From CAWAMD01 sp963783045 (GTDB taxonomy: Bacteria; Actinomycetota; Nitriliruptoria; Nitriliruptorales; Nitriliruptoraceae), in NCBI GenBank assembly GCA_963783045.1, contig CAWAMD010000010.1, positions 1 to 53,568 of the forward strand: a stretch of 53,568 nt of DNA, written 5' to 3'. Every line of letters begins with the position of its first letter. Positions within the stretch are counted from its first letter, which is position 1. A program made the position numbers and the translations under genes. The notes below the pieces were generated by a model. The model worked only from the letters and a program-made list of their open reading frames with translations, did not search any database and was not told the DNA's origin. Shown here one piece after another: positions 46,740 through 53,568 of the stretch.

Positions 46740-49634
46740 GTGCGGGACTTCCTTCGTCGGCGCCTCGGTCTGATCCTCATCGGGCTCGTGGTCCTGCTGA
46801 TCCTGTCCGCGAACCGGATCGCCGTCTTCCTCACCGATCTGTGGTGGTTCGACGCGCTCCGGCTGCGCAGCGTCTACACGACCGTGCTGACCTCGCAGGT
46901 CATTCTCGGGGTCGTGTTCGGGCTGGCCCTCGGGGCGCTCGTGGCCGGCAACCTGCTCATCGCCCGCCGCATCCGGCCCTTCTTCATCCCGTCGACCACC
47001 CAGCAGGCCGCGGTCGAGCGGTACCGGCAGATGGCGGACCCCTACCTGCCCTGGATCATCCTCGCGATCGCGGCCGTCTTCGCGATCACGGCCGGCTTCG
47101 CCGTGGCCGGCGAGTGGCAGCCCTTCATGCTGTGGCGCCACGCGCAGCCCTTCGGGGTGTCGGACCCACAGTTCGGCCGCGACGTCGGCTTCTACGTCTT
47201 CAAGCTGCCCTGGTTGAAGTTCGTCCAGACCTGGCTGTTCACGTCGCTGCTGCTCACCGCGCTGCTCACCGCCGGCGCGCACTACCTGCTCGGTGGGATC
47301 CGGCCCGAGGCCCAGGGCGAGAAGGTCATGCCGAACGTGAAGGTGCACCTGTCGGTGCTCCTCGCGCTGCTGCTGGCCGCCCGTGGGTGGGGCTACTGGC
47401 TCGACCGGTTCATGCTCAACTTCTCGCCGCGGGGGCAGGTGACGGGCGCCTCCTACACCGACGTGCACGCGGAGCTGCCGGCGCTCAACCTGCTGCTCGC
47501 CGTCACGGCCGTCGCGATCCTCATCACGCTGTGGAACGTGCGCCGGCGCGGCTGGCTGCTGCCCGGTGCCGCGATCGGTCTGCTCGTGCTCGCGAGCATC
47601 CTGCTGCAGGGCGCCTACCCGGCCGCGATCCAGCGGCTGCGGGTCGACCCCCAGGAGCTCGCGCGCGAGTCGGAGTTCATCACGAAGAACCTCGACGCCA
47701 CCCGCACGGCGTTCAGCCTCGACGACACGACGCTCGAGCAGTTCGAGGTCAAGAACGACCTCGACCAGGCGCAGGTGAACGACAACGAGGTCACCGTCGA
47801 CAACATCCGGCTGTGGGACCCGCAGGTGCTGCAGACGACCTACTCGGAGCTGCAGGCGCTGCGGCCCTACTACCAGTTCACGGACGTCGACATCGACCGG
47901 TACACGATCGACGGCACGCTGCGGCAGATCCTGCTCTCCGCCCGTGAGCTGCAGCAGTCGGGGCTTCCCGACCAGGCCCAGACGTGGCAGAACCTCCGCT
48001 TGACCTACACGCACGGGCTCGGGATCGTCGCCTCCCGGGCGAACACGTCCTCCGCCGAGGGCCAGCCGGTCTTCGTGGCCCAGGACATCCCGCCGAAGGG
48101 TGTGGACGACCTCGTGCCGAACGAGAAGGCGGGCATCTACTACGGCGAGGTCAACCCGGCGTACTCGATCGTCAACACCGGCGCGAAGGAGCTCGACTAC
48201 GAGGAGTCGGGTACCGCCAACCAGATCACCACGACCTACACCGGCACGGGTGGGGTCGAGGTCGGCAACATCGGGAGCCGGCTGCTGTTCGCCGTGCGCT
48301 TCTCCGATCCGAACTTCGTGCTGTCGAGCCTGCTCAAGAGCGACTCGAAGGTCCTGTACCGCCGTGACGTGACGGCCCGGGTCCGGGCGGTCGCGCCGTA
48401 CCTCCTGTTCGATCGGGATCCGTACCCGGTCGTGATCGGGGGCCGCATCAAGTGGGTCGTCGACGGGTACGCGACGAGCGACTACTACCCGTACAGCCAG
48501 CGCGAGCTGCTGCGAGCCGACCGCACCGCCGAGGTCAACTACGTCCGCAACAGCGTGAAGGCGGTCGTGGACGCCTACGACGGCGACGTGACCCTCTACG
48601 TCGTGGACCCGTCCGACCCGGTGGTCACCGCCTGGTCGCAGGCGTTCCCGGACGCCTACAAGCCGGTCGCGGACGCCCCGGACGGGCTCAAGGAACACTT
48701 CCGGTACCCGCAGGACCTTTTCGAGACCCAGTCGCGGGTCTTTTCCACCTACCACATCCCGGCTGCCGCGGCCTTCTACAGCAAGGCCGACGCGTGGGAC
48801 ATCCCGCGCGACGCGTCGCTGCTGGCGAACCGTCCGCAGGTGCAGCCGGAGACGGCGCCGATGGAGCCCTACTACCTGCTGATGCGGCTGCCTGGCGAGG
48901 AGGACGAGGAGTTCGTCTTGATCCAGCCGTACCTGGCCCGCCAGAAGCCGAACATGATCTCCTGGCTCGCGGCACGATCCGACCCGGCGCACTACGGCGA
49001 GCTGCTCGCGGTGCAGTTCCCCTCGGACCAGTCGGTGCTCGGGCCGCAGCAGGCCCAGGCACGGATCGAGCAGACCTCCGAGATCTCGCAGTTCATCACC
49101 CTGCGGGACCAGGCCGGGTCGAAGGTGATCCGCGGGAACCTGCTCGTCATCCCGATCGAGCAGTCGATCCTCTACGTCGAGCCGCTGTTCATCGAGAACC
49201 AGCAGGCCCAGATCCCGGAGCTCTCCCAGGTCGTGCTGGTGATGGGCGACCGGGTGGTGATGGAGCCGACGCTGCCCGACGCGCTTGCGAAGCTCATCGG
49301 CTCCGAGCCGCCGAGCGAGAACGGTGGAGGCGGCGGTCAGCCGCCGAGCACCGGTGGCGAGACCGGGACGTCGACGGCGGATCAGCTGCTGCTCCAGGCG
49401 CTCCAGGCCTTCACCGACGCGGAGGCGGCGTTGCAGAGCGGCGATCTCGGGACCTACCAGTCCAAGACCGAGGAGGCGCGCAACCTCGTCGAGCAGGCCG
49501 CCCGCGCCCGGGACCTCAACCCCCAGGCCGGTCAGAACGGTCAGCCCGGCGGTGCGTCACCGACGCCGCAGCCGAGCGGACAGCCCGCGACCGAGCCCAC
49601 GCCGGCCGCCAGTCCGACGGCCGGCTCGGGCTGA
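46740..49634 (+). CDS. UPF0182 family membrane protein
   Basis: 964 residues from GTG 46740, with GAGGAG eight bases upstream; the normal size for UPF0182. The N-terminal 300 residues hold about seven transmembrane helices (LGLILIGLVVLLILSANRI onward) with the family motif LWWFDALRLRSVYTTVL. A large extracytoplasmic domain follows (NIRLWDPQVLQTTYSELQALRPYYQF, VNPAYSIVNTGAKELDYE, GGRIKWVVDGYATSDYYPYSQR, YHIPAAAAFYSKADAWDIPRD). The end is a short coiled coil and a Gly/Pro/Ser-rich tail. Found almost only in Actinomycetota and some Firmicutes; function unknown, probably envelope-related. A TTGACC at 46685-46690 could be a -35 element. Confidence 0.93.
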   Translation: MRDFLRRRLGLILIGLVVLLILSANRIAVFLTDLWWFDALRLRSVYTTVLTSQVILGVVFGLALGALVAGNLLIARRIRPFFIPSTTQQAAVERYRQMADPYLPWIILAIAAVFAITAGFAVAGEWQPFMLWRHAQPFGVSDPQFGRDVGFYVFKLPWLKFVQTWLFTSLLLTALLTAGAHYLLGGIRPEAQGEKVMPNVKVHLSVLLALLLAARGWGYWLDRFMLNFSPRGQVTGASYTDVHAELPALNLLLAVTAVAILITLWNVRRRGWLLPGAAIGLLVLASILLQGAYPAAIQRLRVDPQELARESEFITKNLDATRTAFSLDDTTLEQFEVKNDLDQAQVNDNEVTVDNIRLWDPQVLQTTYSELQALRPYYQFTDVDIDRYTIDGTLRQILLSARELQQSGLPDQAQTWQNLRLTYTHGLGIVASRANTSSAEGQPVFVAQDIPPKGVDDLVPNEKAGIYYGEVNPAYSIVNTGAKELDYEESGTANQITTTYTGTGGVEVGNIGSRLLFAVRFSDPNFVLSSLLKSDSKVLYRRDVTARVRAVAPYLLFDRDPYPVVIGGRIKWVVDGYATSDYYPYSQRELLRADRTAEVNYVRNSVKAVVDAYDGDVTLYVVDPSDPVVTAWSQAFPDAYKPVADAPDGLKEHFRYPQDLFETQSRVFSTYHIPAAAAFYSKADAWDIPRDASLLANRPQVQPETAPMEPYYLLMRLPGEEDEEFVLIQPYLARQKPNMISWLAARSDPAHYGELLAVQFPSDQSVLGPQQAQARIEQTSEISQFITLRDQAGSKVIRGNLLVIPIEQSILYVEPLFIENQQAQIPELSQVVLVMGDRVVMEPTLPDALAKLIGSEPPSENGGGGGQPPSTGGETGTSTADQLLLQALQAFTDAEAALQSGDLGTYQSKTEEARNLVEQAARARDLNPQAGQNGQPGGASPTPQPSGQPATEPTPAASPTAGSG

Positions 49635-49666
49635 GGGTCGGTATCTCGCTTCGGCCTGACCTGACG

Positions 49667-49682
49667 GACCCCGAGGGCTCGG
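49667..49682 (+). terminator. Hairpin behind UPF0182 gene
   Basis: CCCCGAG and CTCGGGG flank a 2-nt centre 33 bp after the UPF0182 stop. The short loop means the innermost pair probably opens. No T-run follows, which is usual for this GC-rich group. Confidence 0.45.
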
Positions 49683-49728
49683 GGGACTGGCGGTCGGGGT
49701 CCTGACAGTCGCGTCGCGGTCGCCGGCG

Positions 49729-49861
49729 GGGTCGTCGTGGTCGCCGGGGGTCGTCGCGGGCGCCGGGGGGCGTCGCGGTCGCCGGGGGGCGTCGTGGTCG
49801 CCGGGGGTCGTCGCGGTCGCCGGGGGGCGTCGCGGTCGCCGGGGGTCGTCGCGGTCGCCCG
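49729..49861. repeat. Seven tandem 19-bp repeats
   Basis: Units of consensus GTCGTCGCGGTCGCCGGGG, with some units beginning GGCGTC instead and some carrying GTGG in place of GCGG, run in register from 49729 to 49861. A 19-bp period does not preserve a reading frame, so this is not a coding repeat. Confidence 0.85.
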
Positions 49862-49880
49862 GGCCAGTGGCACCGCGTCT

Positions 49881-49921
49881 TGGGTAGAAATCGTCCGGAC
49901 TCCTCGGAGGATTTCTACCCA
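49881..49921. repeat. Inverted repeat with 12-bp arms
   Basis: TGGGTAGAAATC at 49881-49892 and GATTTCTACCCA at 49910-49921 are exact reverse complements with a 17-nt loop that itself contains CTCC-TC-GGAG. The arms are strikingly A/T-rich for this region. Position is 220 bp before tRNA-fMet. Confidence 0.75.
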
Positions 49922-50142
49922 GGACGTTGATGAGCGTCCGAAATGGCCGGAACTGCCGGATGCGAGGGAGCCAACATGCGTAGACGCGACCGGGGCCCGG
50001 CGCCCAGGGCTGCCCGTCGGACCCCTCGCGCGACGACCGGCTGCTCCCGCCCCGACCACCGGCAATCACTGCGAGGATCGCGCGGCGGGTCGGTGGCCGG
50101 TTTGAGGTTCGTGGAGGCGCTCGGTACCGTGCGCATCACCGA

Positions 50143-50217
50143 CGCGGGGTGGAGCAGTTCGGTCAGCTCGCCGGGCTCATAACCCGGAGGTCGCAGGTTC
50201 AAATCCTGCCCCCGCTA
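50143..50217 (+). tRNA. tRNA-fMet (CAT)
   Basis: A full cloverleaf can be drawn: acceptor CGCGGGG with CCCCGCT, D arm GAGC-GCTC, anticodon arm CCGGG-CTCATAA-CCCGG, and T arm GCAGG-TTCAAAT-CCTGC. Three consecutive G:C pairs next to the CAT anticodon loop and a C1:T72 mismatch mark it as the initiator. The discriminator A is followed by CTA, so the CCA end is probably added after transcription. The local sequence matches actinobacterial tRNA-fMet closely. Confidence 0.95.
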
Positions 50218-50223
50218 CTACAG

Positions 50224-50243
50224 AACCCCCGAATCCGGGGGTT
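50224..50243 (+). terminator. Terminator behind tRNA-fMet
   Basis: AACCCCC and GGGGGTT form a 7-bp stem with a 6-nt loop, starting 7 bp after the tRNA. It is followed by GTCTGCGTTT and then the group II intron at about 50254, a placement typical of class C introns. Confidence 0.8.
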
Positions 50244-50253
50244 GTCTGCGTTT

Positions 50254-52167
50254 GTACGCCCGGCATGGGCGATCGTTTCCGAGGTGGAAGTCCTCGGGGT
50301 TGGGAGGTGATGCCCGACCGAGCTGATGGCAACTGCGGCATCGTGAGGTGTCGTGGGAAGGAAGCCGGAGGCGAGACCTTGGACCTGACGAACAGGAATT
50401 GCATAGGAGGCACGTCGACCTGGGTGAGCCAGCAAAGGATGGTGAGCCCGTCATCGCCTACGGGTGCGGCGTGTAGATGCGGCAGGGGTCAAGGGACAGC
50501 GGTCGTTCTTATCCGGGGAGGCCTGTCGGGGTGTCGGCGCGGAAGCGGCGACGACCATCGCGGGGACGTGGTGGTGCGTCCGGCAGGAGTCAGCAGAGGC
50601 CGTAGTACCAGCGGGGGCCTCGACACCGACGCGTCAGGAGGGACGCGGGCTGGGAAGGGCCGAACGTCATGCCGAGAGGATGAGCGTGGTGGCTGGTGGC
50701 GGTCGCGTTGAGCGCAGCCAACCCGCGTCAGCGGGTCATCTGCAGGAGCAGACGGTGAGACCGTCGGTGCCTGTGGGTGGGCGAAGCGCCGCCGGCGCCG
50801 TCCGAGACGAACATCTCAGCCGCAAGGCCGGGTCGATGGCCTGTGGGAGCAGGTGCTCTCGAGGGCCAACCTGACCCGGGCGTTACGAAGTGTCGAGCGC
50901 AACAGGGGCGGTCCCGGCGTCGATGGAGTGACCATGGAAGAGTTCCGCGAGTGGTCGAGAGCACTGGGGAAGGTCCGAGAGGCGCTGGACGCGGGGACAT
51001 ACAGGCCGAAACCCGTCCGGCGGGTCGAGATCCCCAAGCGCGATGGTGGAGTGCGGCAGTTGGGTGTCCCCACGGCGCTGGACCGGCTGGTCCAGCAGGC
51101 CATCGTGCAGGTGTTGGAGCCGATATTCGATCCGTCGTTCTCGCAGCACAGCTACGGGTTCCGACCCGGGCGGAGCGCCCATCAGGCCGTCGAGCCGCGC
51201 GGAGTACTCGAGGACGGCTACTCGTGGGTGGTCGACGTTGACCTGGAGCAGTTTTTCGACCGGGTCAACCACGACATGCTCATGGCACGCGTCGCAAGCG
51301 GGTGGCGGACAAGCGGCTGCTCCGGCTGATCCGCGGCTATCTGAAGGCCGGAGTCATGGTCGACGGCGTAGTCAGTCCACGGCACAGGGCACCCCGCAGG
51401 GGCGCCGCTGTCGCCGTTGCTGGCGAACATCATGCTCGACGACCTTGACCGTGAGCTGGAGGGCCGTGGCCACCGGTTCGTGCGCTACGCCGACGACTTC
51501 CGCGTCTACGTGCGCAGCGAGCGGGCCGCCCACCGACGTCCTCGACGGTGTCACCGACATCGTGGAGGGCCGGTTGAAGTTGAAGGTCAACCGCGACAAG
51601 TCCAGCATCGCCACCATCTCGATGGCGGGGCTGCTGGGGTTCGGGTTCTACGTCGCCGCGGGCGGCAAGGTCAGGCTCCGGGTCGCACCCAAGGCGTGGA
51701 AACGCCTGAAGATGCGGCTCAGGCCAGCTGACCCGCCGCAACTGGGGGATCTCGATGGCCTCCCGGATCGCACGGCTGAACCAGTACATCGCGGGATGGT
51801 GCGCCTACTTCGGGATCGCAGACGGACGCAAACGGTTCGAAGCGAATCGACGAGTGGCTACGCCGACGGTTGCGCGCCGTGCGCTGGACGCAGTGGAAAC
51901 GGGTCCCTACCCCATCCGCGAACTCCTCGCGCGGGGGCCTGCCGTTCGACCGCGCCTTCGCCATCGGCGCCACGAGCCGCGGCACTTGGCCGATCGCCGG
52001 GACCGCGCTCAACAGCGCCCTGCCCAACCGCTACTGGACGACGAGCTCGGCCTGCAAGGACTCGCCCACGACGGCACCGTCGTCGAGGCGCCTGACGAAC
52101 CGCCGTATGCGGACCCGCACGTACGGTGGTGTGGGAGGGGCCGGGGAGAGCCCGGCCCCTACCCGAT
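50254..52167 (+). mobile_element. Group II intron (class C-like), decayed
   Basis: The 5' end reads GTACGCCCGGCATGGGC (50254-50270), close to the GTGYG start of group II introns. The 3' end has a domain V-like hairpin at about 52098-52134 (CCGCCGTATGCGG ... CCGCACGTACGG) and a domain VI-like stem (GGGGCCGGG ... CCCGGCCCC) before CCTACCCGAT, ending near 52167. A class C-type reverse transcriptase lies inside. Insertion about 10 nt behind a terminator hairpin is the known target preference of class C. The domain V triad reads AACC rather than the usual AGC, and the reverse transcriptase is frameshifted, so splicing and mobility are doubtful. End positions are estimates. Confidence 0.8.
50810..52060 (+). 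pseudogene. Group II intron reverse transcriptase/maturase, many frame breaks
   Basis: The start is uncertain; the frame can be read from about 50829 (VDGLWEQVLSRANL). Blocks of a class C-type LtrA follow in three frames: RSVERNRGGPGVDGVT, RRVEIPKRDGGVRQLGVPT, SQHSYGFRPGRSAHQAV, VDVDLEQFFDRVNHD, RLLRLIRGYLKAGVMVDG, GTPQGAPLSPLLANIMLDDLD, FVRYADDFRVYV (catalytic YADD), LKLKVNRDKSS, then the maturase X domain SMASRIARLNQYIAGWCAYFG and LRAVRWTQWKR. Frame changes fall near 51297, 51376, 51408, 51528, 51735 and 51850, both +1 and -1, with more downstream. This is more than the one or two seen in other genes here, so true decay is likely on top of any sequencing error. Confidence 0.85.
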
Positions 52168-52252
52168 CATGGCCTCCATATGGCCTCCAAGATCTCGTGA
52201 TCCGGGTATCGAGGTCGTGATCGTCGGCGGCGGAAACTCGGCGATGGACAAC

Positions 52253-53525
52253 TCAGGAGAGGGTGGCGGATGCCGTCGCGACGAGGAGCCGAGTGATCGA
52301 CGAGCCCGAGCGACGGTAGGCGGCGAGGAGGTCGACCTCGTCGCCAGAGGCTGTCCAGAGCGTCCCAGCGGAGTTGAGCGCGAAGTGGATTTGCCGATCG
52401 CCGGGCCGCGGTTCGGTGCCGACGAACCAGACCTCGGCAGCGGCTTCTGGGCGGCCGCGCTCGCGGAGCCACTGTGGGCCGCAGGGATGGCGTCGAAGTC
52501 GGCCGCGAATTCTTCCGTAGTCCAGCTCGCTCCAGTCATTCCACGCGGTCCAGCGCTGCCGGCTGCCGAGTTGGAGGCGGAGGAAGCCGCCGATCCAGCG
52601 CAGGGCGATCGACGAGCGTGTCTGTCGGGGGGAAGGCCGGGGACCGGCGCGCGCAGGCCGGCACCAGACTCGAGCTGGCGTTCTGAGTCGCGTGGACGGG
52701 GAGTGGTGAAGCCATCGCCCCAACTCATGTCCGGCAAGTCGGTACTGGCCGAGCCGTCCAGTCGGGACACGAGAACGTGTGTGCCGTTGCGGTTCAGGGC
52801 GACTTCGGTGACCCGAGGACGTCGTTGGCACGGCGGATCGAGAGGAAGTCGTAGTGCCCATACTGCGGATACGTGCGGATGATCCAGAGGTCGGCGGGAT
52901 GACGACGGACCAGTTCGACGGCGAGTTGCCAAGTGGCGACGTTGGCGATCGCGAATGGGGCATCCACGTGGAAGTGGTCGTCGCATGGGTCGGCTGGCTC
53001 GTTTGGGTCGCCGACCGTAGGGAAACTCGGCACGGTCTCCATCGGCGGACTCACTGGTGCGGACAAACCGAGCGGGTGGCCTTCGGCGAGCTTCATGCGA
53101 GCCAGGACCGCTGATGCATCCTCGGGACGCCGCAGTCGCAGGAACGCGATCTCGGACGAGTAGGCGTTGCCGCCGCCCTTGTCGACGTAGAACACCTCGA
53201 GAGCCGTGGGGCGTCCGCGCTCCAGTAGTCGTCGACGTATCCGTCGACCCAGGCTGGCGGAGCATCGCCGAACGAGAGCAGCGCACCTGCGACCGTCCAA
53301 GGACCCGACAAGGTGTCGATGGCGCGCTCGATGACCAACATCTCAACGGGCAGCCCGTCGGGGGCGTCGTCGTCGAACCACCCGCAGACCGGAACCTCGT
53401 CCACCTGCCCCCCGTCGTCCCACGCAGGTGCCGGGGTGCGACACGGCTCGGCAGATCCCGCGTCGGTGTCGCAGGGGCTCCCATCCGTTGCAGCACAACG
53501 ACTCGACGAATGGGGGAGCGAGTGA
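52253..53525 (-). pseudogene. Unknown protein gene, multiple frame breaks, lower GC
   Basis: Coding likeness moves through three frames: SPCDTDAGSAEPC to DGYVDDYWSADAP (about 53500-53205), then LEVFYVDKGGGNAYSSEIAF to GHYDFLSIRRANDVLG (53200-52810), then VALNRNGTHVLVSRLDG (near 52800-52700), and finally EVWFVGTEPRPGDRQIHFALNSAG to the stop at 52253. I cannot match it to a family. The segment DDHFHVDAPFAIANVATWQLAVELVRRHPADLW suggests a folded alpha/beta protein. Base composition is clearly less GC-rich and less G/C-biased at third positions than the rest of the window, a sign of transfer. The 5' end is unclear and may lie beyond the window. Confidence 0.5.
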
Positions 53526-53568
53526 CCAAGAGTCTCTGGTTCGACCGGACGGTTTCCGAGGACCTAAT
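53522..53568 (+). CDS. Possible start of a gene running out of the window
   Basis: GTG 53522 opens a frame MTKSLWFDRTVSEDL that is still open at the window end. GGGGGAG lies only three bases before it; an in-frame ATG at 53513 is another possible start. With 15 residues visible nothing can be said about function, and it overlaps the unclear 5' end of the minus-strand gene, so it may not be real. Confidence 0.2.
   Translation, partial: MTKSLWFDRTVSEDL

Larger units (their letters stand above)
49635..50142. other. Gene-free region with terminator-like hairpin, tandem repeats and long dyad
   Basis: No gene is visible in 508 bp; open frames here arise from repetitive GC-rich DNA. It holds a CCCCGAG-GG-CTCGGGG hairpin at 49667-49682 just behind UPF0182, seven 19-bp tandem repeats at 49729-49861, and a 12-bp-arm inverted repeat at 49881-49921. 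The final 220 bp should contain the promoter of the tRNA-fMet gene, but I cannot point to a clear -35/-10 pair. Confidence 0.6.

Noticed and set aside
50265..50711. Open frames inside the first 550 bp of the intron.
   Set aside because: This part corresponds to the ribozyme domains I-III of the group II intron; no protein family is visible.
52205..52255. Plus-strand frame reading PGIEVVIVGGGNSAMD, like a flavoprotein Rossmann motif, just after the intron.
   Set aside because: Only about 16 residues match, the frame has no continuation on either side, and it overlaps the end of the minus-strand damaged gene. It may be a tiny relic of a thioredoxin-reductase-like gene, but chance cannot be excluded.

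Overview
The window is about 53.6 kb of very GC-rich DNA from a chromosome of the phylum Actinomycetota. The evidence is the strong G/C bias at third codon positions, many GTG starts, a mycothiol S-conjugate amidase (Mca-like), a DUF2342 protein, a UPF0182 membrane protein, a YlbL-type PDZ/Lon-S16 protein and a DivIVA-like coiled-coil protein. I cannot name the genus. Gene order is that of an ordinary core or shell chromosome. The right end is accessory: a tRNA-fMet, a decayed group II intron, and a lower-GC damaged gene.

Layout. 1-2.7 kb: the C-terminus of a ParA-type ATPase, a small Cys-rich protein, and a convergent DEAD-box RNA helicase. 3-10.4 kb: a DUF885 hydrolase, two acyl-CoA dehydrogenases, small unknown proteins, a TrmH/SpoU RNA methyltransferase and FxsA. 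10.4-16 kb: a membrane GAF-GGDEF diguanylate cyclase, a fumarylacetoacetate-hydrolase-family enzyme, crotonyl-CoA carboxylase/reductase and a polytopic membrane protein. 16-22 kb: a CinA-like protein overlapping the Mca-like amidase, an aspartoacylase/succinylglutamate-desuccinylase-like protein, a GCS2-family glutamate-cysteine ligase and a secreted acidic protein. 22-28 kb: a beta-class DNA methyltransferase, a DUF559 endonuclease-fold gene bracketed by inverted repeats, a DUF255 (YyaL) protein and an SCP2-alpha/beta hydrolase fusion. 28-37 kb: a PNPOx-like protein, a haloalkane dehalogenase, a HAD-Fic pair, RlpA, a non-coding stretch with a cluster of DnaA-box-like sites, two zincin-type proteins, an NAD-dependent epimerase and MoaE. 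37-49.6 kb: an envelope and signalling block (membrane-anchored subtilase, PDZ-Lon, sensor histidine kinase, FecR-like exported protein, DivIVA/phage-head fusion, UPF0182). 49.6-53.6 kb: tandem repeats, a long hairpin, tRNA-fMet with terminator, a group II intron inserted just behind that terminator, and a frameshifted unknown gene.

How the genes relate. The acyl-CoA dehydrogenases, crotonyl-CoA carboxylase/reductase and SCP2-hydrolase suggest active CoA-thioester and lipid catabolism. The Mca-like enzyme and GCS2 ligase point to low-molecular-weight thiol metabolism. Tight overlaps suggest co-expression of cinA-mca, HAD-Fic, epimerase-moaE and histidine kinase-FecR.

An important caveat concerns frame. 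At least six otherwise intact genes (the ParA neighbour, helicase, mca, DUF559, subtilase, histidine kinase) are interrupted by single-base frame changes, nearly all +1. Three of these sites share the same 11-mer, GACGTTCCGGC. This looks like a systematic consensus error, though a biological cause is not excluded. I therefore annotate these as whole genes with a frame break, not as separate fragments.
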